Assembly: GCF_001267405.1 (NCBI RefSeq)
Contig: NZ_CP012369.1
Coordinates: forward strand, 2,010,001 to 2,074,000
Origin: Moorella thermoacetica
Lineage (GTDB): Bacteria; Bacillota; DSM-521; Neomoorellales; Neomoorellaceae
Length of the DNA stretch: 64,000 bases
Direction of reading: 5' to 3'
Below the pieces are notes generated by a model. It did no database searches. It saw nothing but the letters and a program-made list of their open reading frames with translations, and was not told the DNA's origin. Below, piece by piece: positions 25,449 through 33,762 of this stretch; within the stretch, counting starts at the first letter, position 1, and each line of letters starts with the position of its first letter. Both the position numbers and the translations under genes were made by a program.

Positions 25449-27613
25449 TGTTTCCCCATCTCCTCAAGGCTTAGATTGAACAATGTCCTGCCGTTTATCC
25501 TTACCACCAGGCTGTGGCCCCCGCACCGGCCAATGACCGATGCCCGCACGCCCTTTTCTCGGGCCAGATCCAGCACCCTGTCCCTGGCCTCAGGTGCTAC
25601 CGCCAGCAGTATCCTGGACTGGCTCTCACTGAAGAGGAGAAAATCGGGCCGCAGGTCGCTCGCCAGTTCCACCTCCGCCCCCAGGCCTCCGGCCAGGGCG
25701 CTTTCTGCCAGGGCCACGGCCAGACCCCCTTCGGCGCAGTCATGGGCTGCTGTTGCTAGCCCGGCGGCGATAACCTCCCGGACCAGGGCCTGGACGGCCT
25801 TTTCCCGCTCCAGGTCCAGGGCAGGCGGTTCTCCGGCCACCAGGCCATGGAATGTGGCCAGGTACTCGCTGCCGCCTATCTCCGGGTAAGTCTCGCCCAT
25901 AAGGATCAACAGGTCGCCTTCCCGGCGGAAACCAATGCCACAGCGTTTTTCTATATCCGGCAGCAGGCCGACCATGCCCACCACCGGGGTGGGGTAGATA
26001 GCTCCGCTTTCGGTTTCGTTATAAAAGCTGACGTTACCGCCGGTTACCGGGGTCCGCAAAACCTCACAGGCCCGGCTCATGCCGCTCACGGCCTGATAGA
26101 ACTGCCAGGCCACCTCGGGCTTTTCGGGATTACCGAAGTTCAGGCAATCGGTGATGGCCAGGGGCCGCGCCCCCACACAGGCGAGGTTCCGGGCCGCCTC
26201 GGCAACGGCGATGGCCCCGCCCCGCTCCGGGTCCAGGTAACAGTAGCGACCATTGCCGTCCACCGTCAGGGCCAGGCCTTTGCTCGTGCCTTTAACCCTT
26301 AAGATCGCGGCGTCTCCCCCGGGCCCGGCCACCGTATCCGTCCGGACCATATAATCATACTGGCGGTAAACCCACTCTTTACTGGCCAGGTTCGGCGCCG
26401 CCAGCAGCCCCAGGAGCACCCGGCCGTAATCCTCCGGTTCCGGCAGGCGGCTTAAGTCCCTTTGCCGTACTTCATCCAGGTAGGCCGGCCGGCGGCGTTC
26501 CCGTTCATAGACCGGGCACTGGTCCGTCAGGGCCTTGGCCGGCACCTCGGCCACCACCCGGCCGTTCTCCATGATGCGCATCAGGCCGTCGCCCGTTACC
26601 CGGCCGATGATTACCGCTTCCAGGCCCCAGCGCCGGCAGATGGCCCGGATCCTCTCTTCAGCGCCTTTTTTGGGTACCAAGAGCATCCGTTCCTGGGATT
26701 CCGACAGCATGACCTCGTAGGGGGTCATACCTTCTTCCCGCCGCGGCACCAGGGCGATGTCAATCTCCATGCCGGTGCCGGCCCGGGCCGCCATCTCGCA
26801 GGAGGAGCTGGTAATACCGGCGGCGCCCATATCCTGCATGCCGATGATTAAATCTTCATTTATTATTTCCAGGCAGGCTTCGATGAGGAGCTTTTCCCGG
26901 AAGGGGTCGCCTACCTGGACGGAGGGCCGTCGCTCCTCGGAAGCCTCGCTCAATTCCTCGGAGGCGAAGGTGGCCCCGTGGATGCCGTCGCGGCCGGTGC
27001 GAGCACCTATTAGCATGACGGCGTTGCCCACTCCGGCAGCCGTACCCCGGCGGATATTCTTTTGCTCGATTAAGCCCACGGCCATGACGTTGACCAGGGG
27101 GTTACAGGCATACGAGGGTTCAAAATAAACCTCCCCGGCCACCGTGGGCAGGCCCAGGCAGTTGCCGTAAAAGGCGATGCCGCCCACCACCCCGCCCATG
27201 AGGTACCGGGTGCGGGAGTCGTCCAGGGGTCCGAAACGTAAGGAATTGAGGACGGCAATGGGCCGCGCCCCCATGGCAAAGATGTCGCGGACGATGCCCC
27301 CCACCCCGGTGGCCGCCCCCTGGAAGGGTTCTATGGCCGAGGGATGGTTGTGGCTTTCGATTTTAAAGACCACGGCCTGGCCGTCACCGATGTCCACGAT
27401 GCCGGCGTTCTCCCCCGGGCCCTGGAGGACCCAGGGGGCCTTCGTCGGGAACAGCTTCAGTACCGAACGGGAGCTTTTATAGCCGCAGTGCTCTGACCAC
27501 ATAACGGCAAACATGCCCAGTTCGACGTAGTTGGGTTCCCGGCCCAGGATGGCCTTAACTTTCTCAAATTCTGCATCAGTGAGGCCCATTCTCCGGTAGA
27601 TTTCAGGCTCCAA
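25412..27613 (-). CDS. purL: Phosphoribosylformylglycinamidine synthase, large subunit
   Basis: Small-type PurL that works with PurQ and PurS to make FGAM (purine step 4). Motifs: [19 protein letters not shown] with the catalytic His, [63 protein letters not shown] and [18 protein letters not shown] chose the TTG at 27613 ([16 protein letters not shown]), which follows GGGAGAGGGGAGAGCGCC and overlaps the purQ stop; longer frames to 27694 are within purQ and unlikely. About 733 aa. Confidence 0.96.
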   Translation of the reverse strand: MEPEIYRRMGLTDAEFEKVKAILGREPNYVELGMFAVMWSEHCGYKSSRSVLKLFPTKAPWVLQGPGENAGIVDIGDGQAVVFKIESHNHPSAIEPFQGAATGVGGIVRDIFAMGARPIAVLNSLRFGPLDDSRTRYLMGGVVGGIAFYGNCLGLPTVAGEVYFEPSYACNPLVNVMAVGLIEQKNIRRGTAAGVGNAVMLIGARTGRDGIHGATFASEELSEASEERRPSVQVGDPFREKLLIEACLEIINEDLIIGMQDMGAAGITSSSCEMAARAGTGMEIDIALVPRREEGMTPYEVMLSESQERMLLVPKKGAEERIRAICRRWGLEAVIIGRVTGDGLMRIMENGRVVAEVPAKALTDQCPVYERERRRPAYLDEVRQRDLSRLPEPEDYGRVLLGLLAAPNLASKEWVYRQYDYMVRTDTVAGPGGDAAILRVKGTSKGLALTVDGNGRYCYLDPERGGAIAVAEAARNLACVGARPLAITDCLNFGNPEKPEVAWQFYQAVSGMSRACEVLRTPVTGGNVSFYNETESGAIYPTPVVGMVGLLPDIEKRCGIGFRREGDLLILMGETYPEIGGSEYLATFHGLVAGEPPALDLEREKAVQALVREVIAAGLATAAHDCAEGGLAVALAESALAGGLGAEVELASDLRPDFLLFSESQSRILLAVAPEARDRVLDLAREKGVRASVIGRCGGHSLVVRINGRTLFNLSLEEMGKQWRESIPVLMAR

Positions 27614-28313
27614 GGCGCTCTCCCCTCTCCCACCAGTCAACAATGGACGCCAGCAGTTCCCGGCCGTCGCTACCACCCAGGATCCCTTCGGCACAACGTT
27701 CCGGATGGGGCATCATTCCCAGAACGTTGCCTTCCCGGTTGATGATGCCGGCGATATTGCCCACCGAACCATTGGGATTGGCCGCCGGCGTCACCTCACC
27801 GTCCGGGGAGCAGTAGCGAAAGATAATTTGCCGGTTGGCTTCCAGTTGGGCCAGGGTGGCTGCGTCGGCGTAGTAATTGCCTTCACCATGGGCGATGGGG
27901 ATACGGACGACCTGCCCCTCCCGGAAGCGATTGGTAAAGGGTGTAGCGTTATTATCCACTTTTAAACAGGTCCACTGGCAGCGAAACTGGAGGCAGGCGT
28001 TACGCATCATGGCACCCGGTAGGAGGCCGGCCTCCAGGAGGATCTGGAAACCGTTGCAGATACCCAGGACCAGACCCCCGGAGCGAGCGAAATCAATGAC
28101 TGCCGGCATAATGGGGGCAAAGCGGGCAATGGCCCCGGCCCGCAGGTAGTCGCCGTAGGAGAAGCCGCCGGGCAGGATCAGGCAGTCGTAGCCGGAAACG
28201 CTGGTGTCGCCGTGCCATAGATAGTCAACGTTCTGGCCCAGGACGCTACCCAGGGCGTAGTGGACGTCCTGGTCGCAGTTGGAGCCGGGAAAGACGATAA
28301 CGCCGAATTTCAT
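27603..28313 (-). CDS. purQ: Phosphoribosylformylglycinamidine synthase, glutaminase subunit
   Basis: Class I glutaminase that supplies ammonia to PurL. It begins [21 protein letters not shown], has the nucleophile elbow [22 protein letters not shown] and the C-terminal [10 protein letters not shown] with His and Glu. Length 236 aa is normal. It follows purS by an 83-bp spacer and overlaps purL. Confidence 0.97.
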   Translation of the reverse strand: MKFGVIVFPGSNCDQDVHYALGSVLGQNVDYLWHGDTSVSGYDCLILPGGFSYGDYLRAGAIARFAPIMPAVIDFARSGGLVLGICNGFQILLEAGLLPGAMMRNACLQFRCQWTCLKVDNNATPFTNRFREGQVVRIPIAHGEGNYYADAATLAQLEANRQIIFRYCSPDGEVTPAANPNGSVGNIAGIINREGNVLGMMPHPERCAEGILGGSDGRELLASIVDWWERGERLGA

Positions 28314-28396
28314 AGCTGTTCCTCCATAAATTTTCAGGGTTCTTGGAGAGGGCAGGGTCCCTCATGAGGGATCCTGCAAAAATATCACCATTCCGT
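28314..28396 (-). repeat. purQ-purS spacer with palindromic repeat
   Basis: Minus strand: GCAGGATCCCTCATGAGGGACCCTGC contains the palindrome TCCCTCATGAGGGA (28359-28372), with outer arms GCAGG/CCTGC. GCGGTGAACGG(A/G)ATGG at about 28393-28408 also occurs inside copy A near 12374-12388. GGAGGAACAGCT ahead of 28313 is the purQ ribosome site. Confidence 0.5.
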
Positions 28397-28702
28397 TCAC
28401 CGCTGCGATGCTTTCGTGGCGTCCCTCATGAGCGGCCCCTCTGTGGAAACGCCGGCAACATCTTCGAGGGAATAGCGATACTCCTCGATTACCGGATTAG
28501 CCAGGAGGCGCCGGCACATCTCCTCTACCAGCCGCCCGGCCTCTTCCCGGTCGTCCAGGTTCAGCATGATTTCGAGGTATTTACCAACGCGCACTGCGGC
28601 GACGCCACCATAGCCCATGGCCTTGAGGCCCTTACCTACGGCCTCGCCCTGGGGATCAAGGACACCTGGCTTTAAGGTAACGTGAATCTTGGCCAGTAAC
28701 AT
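28397..28702 (-). CDS. purS: Phosphoribosylformylglycinamidine synthase, PurS subunit
   Basis: Small scaffold subunit joining PurL and PurQ. The sequence AKIHVTLKPGVLDPQGEAVGKGLKAMGY and IEEYRYSLEDV is typical, but the family normally ends near residue 82. Here the protein continues as AGVSTEGPLMRDATKASQR to 101 aa. That extra tail is encoded by the boundary motif of the operon repeat family (28417-28446), so the repeat has replaced the original 3' end and provides a new stop codon. Confidence 0.94.
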   Translation of the reverse strand: MLLAKIHVTLKPGVLDPQGEAVGKGLKAMGYGGVAAVRVGKYLEIMLNLDDREEAGRLVEEMCRRLLANPVIEEYRYSLEDVAGVSTEGPLMRDATKASQR

Positions 28703-28732
28703 AGATGACGCTCCTTTGAAAATAGGTTCTAC

Positions 28733-28783
28733 CCTCCGCCTGTATCTGCCAGCCCCTTGCCTCAGCCTACACTTTCAAGGTTC
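28733..28783 (-). repeat. Operon repeat fragment running into the purC 3' end
   Basis: Near match to 12434-12483 beside copy A (CCTCCGCCTGTA, GCC, CTTGCCTCAGCCTACA and GGTTC blocks). The purC stop codon (28762-28764) and its last six or so codons lie in the repeat. Confidence 0.55.
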
Positions 28784-29496
28784 AGGCACAATCTCTCCAC
28801 CCGGCGCAGAACTTCCTCGTAGGCGTCTTCTACCCCGCCCAGGTCGCGGCGGAAGCGGTCCTTGTCCAGCTTTTCTCCGCTGGTGCTGTCCCAGAAGCGG
28901 CAGGTGTCGGGGGAGATCTCGTCCGCCAAAAGGACCTGGCCGTGGTGCAGGCCAAACTCCAGCTTAAAGTCCACCAGGACCAAGTTGGCCGGTTTTAAAA
29001 ATTCCGTCAGCAATTCGTTTACCTTCCACGCGTAACCTTCCATTGCTTCTACCTGGTCGCCGGCGGCCAGTTCCAGGGCGGCGATGTGGTAGTTGTTAAT
29101 CATTGGGTCGTGGAGCTCGTCGGATTTGTAGTAAAACTCCAGGACCGGTCGTTTGAGGGGCTCGCCCTCAGCCAGGCCCAGGCGTTTAGCCAGGCTGCCG
29201 GCGGCAATGTTGCGGGCGACCACTTCCACCGGGATAATGTCTACCGCTCGGACCAGCATCTCCCGGGGGCCGGTCTGCTCGATAAAGTGGGTGGGGATAC
29301 CCCGGCCGGCCAGCATTTGAAAGAACAGGGCCGATAGCCGGGTGTTAATCTCTCCTTTGCGGGCTATGGTGCCCTTTTTCAAGCCGTCAAAAGCGGTGGC
29401 CTCGTCCTTGAATTCCACCAGGTAATGGTCGGGGTCGTCCGTCCGGTAAACCCGTTTGGCTTTACCTTCATACAGTAGTTCGCCTTTAACAGGCAT
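28762..29496 (-). CDS. purC: Phosphoribosylaminoimidazole-succinocarboxamide synthase
   Basis: SAICAR synthetase, ATP-dependent ligation of aspartate to CAIR. Motifs: [77 protein letters not shown] and [30 protein letters not shown]. At 244 aa it is full length. The last residues, NLESVG, are encoded by a repeat block shared with the hisZ-hisG spacer. Confidence 0.97.
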   Translation of the reverse strand: MPVKGELLYEGKAKRVYRTDDPDHYLVEFKDEATAFDGLKKGTIARKGEINTRLSALFFQMLAGRGIPTHFIEQTGPREMLVRAVDIIPVEVVARNIAAGSLAKRLGLAEGEPLKRPVLEFYYKSDELHDPMINNYHIAALELAAGDQVEAMEGYAWKVNELLTEFLKPANLVLVDFKLEFGLHHGQVLLADEISPDTCRFWDSTSGEKLDKDRFRRDLGGVEDAYEEVLRRVERLCLNLESVG

Positions 29497-29555
29497 GTCA
29501 TCCCTCTCCTTTGAAATAATCTATACCAAATAAGGAAATTATTGGTCGGCTTCCT

Positions 29556-29710
29556 GGAGGCGGGAGGGTAAGTCTCCGCCCTCCGGTTGGTTCTCGGCTA
29601 GCAAACTTTGGTGCTGGAGCCTTGCTTGGCGGCGGGGGTGAGCTTTCGGCTTCGCGGAAGTATCAGATGTTTTAAACCGAGTCGACCTTCGACTGTAACC
29701 CCCAGCCCCT
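29556..29710 (-). repeat. Structured repeat (copy B) between purB and purC
   Basis: About 155 bp aligned end to end with copy A at 12217-12456: both have an outer inverted pair (here imperfect, GGGAGGGTAAGTC with GACTGTAACCCCC), then GGTTCTCGGCTAGCAAACTT (from 29590), a GCCTTGCT.GGCG.CGGGGGTG block and GGCTTCGCG.AAGTATC. The middle of copy A is missing here. No coding capacity. It has the same orientation relative to transcription as copy A. Confidence 0.65.
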
Positions 29711-29740
29711 TGCATCGGTCCGGACGTTGTCCGCCCGCCG

Positions 29741-31036
29741 CTACTCCAAACCGGCGCGGCGGAAGATATAATCTACGTGGCGCAGGTGGTAGTCGTAATC
29801 AAAGAGGGCCTCTACTTCCTTCGGATCCAGGCGAGACATGATATCCTGGTCCTTAAGGACCAGTTCTTTAAATGGCTGGCGGGTCTGCCAGGCCTTGAGG
29901 GCGTTGCGCTGCACCCAGGCGTAGGCCGTTTCCCGCAGGACGCCCTTATTCACCAGGGCCAGGAGGACCCGCTGGGAAAAGACCAGGCCGTGGGTGGCCT
30001 CGAGATTCCGGCGCATGTTCTCCGGGTAGACGTTAAGGCCGGCGATAATCCCGGTAAACTTTACCAGCATATAGTCCAGCAGGATGGTGCTGTCGGGGAT
30101 AATCACCCGCTCAACGGAGGAATGGGTGAGATCCCGCTCGTGCCAGAGGGCGATGTCCTCCATGGCGGCCAGGGCGTTGCCCCGCAACACTCGCGAAAGG
30201 CCGGCCACCCGTTCCGATATAATGGGGTTTCGTTTGTGGGGCATAGCCGAAGACCCTTTTTGACCTTTAGCGAAGGGCTCCTCCACCTCCAGGATGTCGG
30301 TGCGCTGGAGGTTGCGGATCTCTGTGGCCATTTTCTCCAGGGAGCTGCCGATGATGGCCAGGGTGGCCAGGAACTGGGCGTGACGGTCCCGTTGGATTAT
30401 CTGGGTGGAGACGCTGGCGGGCTTGAGCCCCAGGCGACGGCAGACGTGCTCCTCCACCCGGGGGTTGATATTGGCGAAAGTACCCACGGCGCCGGAGATT
30501 TTGCCGACGCTGATCATCTCTTTAGCCTGTTCCAGCCGGATGAGGTGCCGATCAACCTCCATAACCCACAGGGCCATCTTGAGGCCAAAAGTGGTGGGCT
30601 CGGCGTGGACGCCGTGGGTGCGGCCGATCATCAAAGTATATTTATGCTCCATGGCCTTTTTCACCAGTTCGGCCCGCAGATCCCGGAGGCGCTTAAGGAG
30701 CAGGTCGGCGGCGTCCCGCATCTGTACGGCCAGGGCCGTATCCAGGACGTCTGAGGATGTCATACCAAGATGAATATACTTGGAGGCATCACCGACCTTC
30801 TCCGCAACGGCAGTGAGGAAAGCCAGGACGTCATGGCGGGTGGTGGCTTCAATTTCATTGATCCGGTCAATGTCGAAATCGGCCCTGGCCTTGATCTCTT
30901 CCAGGGCGGCCGGCGGAATCCGGCCGAGCTCCGCCCAGGCCTCGCAGGCATAGATCTCAATGGCCAGCCAGGTGCGGAACTTGTGCTCCGGTTCCCAAAT
31001 TTTACCCATTTCCGGCAGGGTATAGCGCTCGATCAT
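29741..31036 (-). CDS. purB: Adenylosuccinate lyase
   Basis: Cleaves SAICAR to AICAR and adenylosuccinate to AMP. The 431-aa protein begins MIERYTLPEMGKIWEPEHKFRTWLAIE and carries the fumarase/aspartase-superfamily loop KGSSAMPHKRNPIISERVAGL with the catalytic Ser, plus GMTSSDVLDTALA and GRTHGVHAEPTTFG. It overlaps the purE stop by 4 bp (ATGA), so translation is coupled. Confidence 0.97.
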   Translation of the reverse strand: MIERYTLPEMGKIWEPEHKFRTWLAIEIYACEAWAELGRIPPAALEEIKARADFDIDRINEIEATTRHDVLAFLTAVAEKVGDASKYIHLGMTSSDVLDTALAVQMRDAADLLLKRLRDLRAELVKKAMEHKYTLMIGRTHGVHAEPTTFGLKMALWVMEVDRHLIRLEQAKEMISVGKISGAVGTFANINPRVEEHVCRRLGLKPASVSTQIIQRDRHAQFLATLAIIGSSLEKMATEIRNLQRTDILEVEEPFAKGQKGSSAMPHKRNPIISERVAGLSRVLRGNALAAMEDIALWHERDLTHSSVERVIIPDSTILLDYMLVKFTGIIAGLNVYPENMRRNLEATHGLVFSQRVLLALVNKGVLRETAYAWVQRNALKAWQTRQPFKELVLKDQDIMSRLDPKEVEALFDYDYHLRHVDYIFRRAGLE

Positions 31037-31557
31037 TTTTTCTCCTCCCCCAGATAACCTTCAATACCCAGTTGCGCCAGCCGGGCATCTTTGACCGCCA
31101 CTTCCTGGGCCAGTTCCTGCTTATAGGCCGCCAGCCGCTCCTGAAGGGCGTCATTGTGGACGGCCAGGATCTGGGCCGCGAGTATGGCGGCGTTGGTTGC
31201 GCCGTCAATGGCCACCGTGGCCACCGGGATGCCCCGGGGCATCTGGACCATGGCATAGAGGGAATCGACGCCGCCCAGGGCCGCCGTGCGGATGGGGACG
31301 CCGATTACCGGTAGGGTGGTGACTGCGGCCAGGACGCCGGCCAGGTGGGCCGCGCCCCCGGCGCCGGCGATAATGACTTTGAGCCCCCGGCCGGCAGCAT
31401 TGCGGGCGTAATCCAGGGCGGCGTCCGGGGAACGGTGGGCCGAGAGGATTCTTACTTCATAAGGAATCTGGAAACGGTCCAGCATGGCCGCTGCCCGGGC
31501 CATAATTGGCAGGTCGGAGTCGCTGCCCATAACAATACCAACATGTGCCAGGTTCAT
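31033..31557 (-). CDS. purE: 5-(carboxyamino)imidazole ribonucleotide mutase / AIR carboxylase
   Basis: First gene of the purine operon. The sequence VGIVMGSDSDLPIM, ILSAHRSPD, VIIAGAGGAAHLAGVLAAVTTLPVIGVP and GGVDSLYAMVQMPRGIPVATVAIDGATNAA is typical of PurE of about 170 aa. No purK gene is in the operon; the sequence looks class I, so either PurK is elsewhere or the organism, living at high CO2, relies on direct carboxylation. The ATG at 31557 is preceded by an AAGGAGAAG ribosome site (a TTG one codon earlier is possible). Confidence 0.95.
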   Translation of the reverse strand: MNLAHVGIVMGSDSDLPIMARAAAMLDRFQIPYEVRILSAHRSPDAALDYARNAAGRGLKVIIAGAGGAAHLAGVLAAVTTLPVIGVPIRTAALGGVDSLYAMVQMPRGIPVATVAIDGATNAAILAAQILAVHNDALQERLAAYKQELAQEVAVKDARLAQLGIEGYLGEEKK

Positions 31558-31560
31558 CAA

Positions 31561-32031
31561 ATTTCTTCTCCTTCCCTATATTTTAGCATCTATTTGATCA
31601 GCCCCCTCTATCCTTTTTGCTACCACCCTGTATTTAAATATAATTTAACTCTCACCGCCGGTTCCTTTCCGCTTTCTCTCCGCTTCCAATCCGATTTCTG
31701 GACATAAAGATCATAAAGCACAGTTTAAATCCCTCTCACCAGCCGGCAAACTAAAGAACCCAGGCCGGGGTAGGTCACGCAACACTGAAACCTACCCGCC
31801 TGGGTTTTTATCCCTCCGGTGTAGCACAAAAGTGCCTGTACCACTCGGACCTAGCCGCGAAATAACCTTCGCGCGGAACCCTGAGGTACACTTTCAGGCT
31901 GTAGCCAGGGCAATTTACGGTTGCCCGGTAGAAACTTGGGAGCCCTATTCCCCCAATTATACAGGCCATTGCCATATTTATTTTTCGCCCCCATAATAGC
32001 AAAAGGGGCAACAACTGTCAATATAAAAGCC
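31561..32031. other. Purine operon leader and gene-poor region
   Basis: Apart from a strong hairpin at 31757-31809 no feature is well supported. The purine operon promoter must be here, but I found neither a purine or PRPP riboswitch core nor a clear PurR box. Two short overlapping minus-strand frames at about 31808-32033 have no ribosome site or recognisable homologue and I do not call them. Confidence 0.4.
31757..31809. terminator. Long bidirectional terminator-like hairpin upstream of purE
   Basis: AACCCAGGC and GCCTGGGTT arms plus an inner GGGTAGGT/ACCTACCC pair make a stem of about 17 bp (interrupted once), followed by TTTTTA on the plus strand and TTCTTT on the minus strand. On the minus strand it could end transcription coming from the cyanase side, or act as an attenuator of the purine leader. 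Confidence 0.6.
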
Positions 32032-32067
32032 ATAAGAAAGCGATGGCTTGATCCATCGCTTTCTTAT
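32032..32067 (-). terminator. Perfect 15-bp hairpin after the cyanase fragment
   Basis: ATAAGAAAGCGATGG (32032-32046) pairs perfectly with CCATCGCTTTCTTAT (32053-32067) across a 6-nt loop. On the minus strand GGCTTTTATA follows, a weak T tract, so it probably ends the cyanase remnant's transcript. Confidence 0.55.
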
Positions 32068-32116
32068 AGAAAGTTAGATGTCGGGAGAAATGATAGTGGG
32101 AGCTGCCCTATGTTGT

Positions 32117-32395
32117 TTAAAACCTTCTATATGGCAGCCATTTACCATTAAAGGTGAATTCCGCCCTTTCGGCCCCATGTTCTTCAACCTTTTTGAGATC
32201 CAGCTTCATATCTATGGCGCTCATAATTCCATCCCCAAACATCTCGTGGGCCACATCTTTAATTACCGGCCCGTAAAGCATTACGACCTCATAAAACCGG
32301 TAGACAAAAGGATCCGTCGGGGGCCATGGCTGAACATTCCTCAACGCTTTCAGGGACAAAAGACCGTCCGGCAGGCTTAGGTCGTCTGTGAAAAA
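32117..32395 (-). pseudogene. cynS: Cyanate hydratase (cyanase), C-terminal fragment
   Basis: The C-terminal catalytic domain of cyanase is well preserved: DPFVYRFYEVVMLYG, KDVAHEMFGDGIMSAIDMKLDLKKVE and ERAEFTFNGKWLPYRRF, including the Arg and Glu of YRFYE and the Ser of SAI that form the active site. The helix-turn-helix-like N-terminal half (about 70 residues of 150) is missing; in-frame similarity extends only to about 32395 (LSLPDG) and then meets a TGA. I take it as a decaying gene for cyanate plus bicarbonate detoxification, though a short product from the ATG at 32359 is possible. Confidence 0.8.
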
Positions 32396-32589
32396 GCATC
32401 ACATCACCATTTTCAGCCAGCAGCTTCCCCTTATAGCTGGTAGCTACTGTAGGACTTTCCTCCGCCGGTAAAAATTACGCTGGTGAAACTAATACTTTTT
32501 TAATCTTTCACCGCCGCTTTTATGTTTTAATATTTATATGGGACAATCCCGGTCCCGATTCTTCCCTATTATCCTCAGGAGGTGCTTTG

Positions 32590-33591
32590 ATGTTCCGACG
32601 CATTAAGTTCAAGTTTCTTTTTCTGGCCGGCGCCCTGGCAATTATCGTAGCCTTTCCCATGGCGGCCTGGGCCTTAAATTACCAGGTTCAACCCGGCGAT
32701 ACCCTGTGGTATATCGCCCAGCGCTTCGGTACCAGCATCACCGACTTGAAGGCCGGCAATAATCTTAGTAGCGATGTTATTTATCCCGGCCAAAATCTCA
32801 CCATTCCCGGCGGCGCCTCTCCTCAAGCCCCTGATTATACGAGCCTGCAGCAGCAGATCCAGAACTATTTGGCGGACAAGCCCGGGACCTATGGTATCTA
32901 CTTTAAAGACCTGGCCTCCGGCCAGTCCTTCGGCATCAATGCTGACACTCCCCTGCCGGCAGCGAGCACGGTGAAACTACCGGCCGTCCTCTTCATCAAT
33001 AGCCTGGTGGACCAGGGTGTCCTGGACTGGCAGCAAAAGCTGACTTACAACAGTGCCACTGATTACCAGGGCGGTAGCGGCATCCTGCAGTTCAGCGTCA
33101 AGGACGGGGATCAATTCACCCTGCGTACCTTGACGACCCTGGCCATTACCGCCAGCGACAACATTGCTTATAATATGCTGCGCAATTTCGTAGGCAAAGG
33201 GAGCATCGCCAATTATATGCAAAGCCTTGGTGGCCAGACAGTCTTCCCGGGCGGGCAAAACCTGAGTACCGCCCGGGATATGGCTATCTATGTCCAGGCA
33301 GCTTTGAACTCTGCCAATACCAGCGCCAACGGCCGCCGGCTGCTGGACGATATGGCCAACGGTATTTATAACGAAGGTATACCCTTAAAAATACCCGCCG
33401 GTGTTACTGTAGCCCACAAGGAGGGCTTCGTCTGGGGCAGCCCCGGTGACGTCGGCGTGGTCTTCGGTTCCCGGCCTTTCATTATCACTGTCCTTTCCCA
33501 GAATGTCCCCGACCCTGACCAGGGTTTCGCCAATATCGCTACGATCACCCGGATGATCTATGACTACCAGGAAAACCTGGCCGGCAAATAA
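32590..33591 (+). CDS. Secreted LysM protein with class A beta-lactamase-like serine hydrolase domain
   Basis: The signal peptide (LFLAGALAIIVAFPMAAWA, about residues 10-29) is followed by one LysM domain (NYQVQPGDTLWYIAQRFGTSITDLKAGNN...IYPGQNLTIP, about 31-73) for peptidoglycan binding, then a beta-lactamase/transpeptidase fold: S-x-x-K in AASTVKLP (about 126-129), SDN in TASDNIAYN, and HKEG near residue 275 in place of the K-T/S-G triad. It could be a cell-wall peptidase or a beta-lactamase relative. AGGAGGTG precedes the ATG by 5 nt. It is monocistronic. Confidence 0.88.
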   Translation: MFRRIKFKFLFLAGALAIIVAFPMAAWALNYQVQPGDTLWYIAQRFGTSITDLKAGNNLSSDVIYPGQNLTIPGGASPQAPDYTSLQQQIQNYLADKPGTYGIYFKDLASGQSFGINADTPLPAASTVKLPAVLFINSLVDQGVLDWQQKLTYNSATDYQGGSGILQFSVKDGDQFTLRTLTTLAITASDNIAYNMLRNFVGKGSIANYMQSLGGQTVFPGGQNLSTARDMAIYVQAALNSANTSANGRRLLDDMANGIYNEGIPLKIPAGVTVAHKEGFVWGSPGDVGVVFGSRPFIITVLSQNVPDPDQGFANIATITRMIYDYQENLAGK

Positions 33592-33630
33592 ACAAGCAGC
33601 GGAGTTGTTTATCGGTGCCGGTTGGTAAAA

Positions 33631-33680
33631 GGAAAGAGGCTCCCGGCGACGCCTGCAGGCGACGCCAGGGGCCTCTTTCC
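33631..33680. terminator. Hairpin after the LysM gene
   Basis: GGAAAGAGGC/GCCTCTTTCC arms (33631-33640, 33671-33680), with an inner GGCGACGCC.TGCA.GGCGACGCC block. No T run follows, so termination is uncertain. Confidence 0.5.
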
Positions 33681-33762
33681 AGTTAAACACCTATAGCGGC
33701 GCCATGCCTTTATTAGCGCCGGCGACTGGGGTTAGCAGGGTGAAATCGGGGCTCTCCGCCAT

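Noticed and set aside
31561-31756. Purine or PRPP riboswitch or PurR box upstream of purE
   Set aside because: I looked for the conserved purine-aptamer loops, PRPP/guanidine-type cores and a PurR-like palindrome in the leader and found none. Only a terminator-like hairpin is clear.
31808-32033. Two short overlapping minus-strand reading frames
   Set aside because: No ribosome site, no family resemblance, and a terminator-like hairpin lies at their 3' end. They may be remnants, but there is not enough to call a gene.
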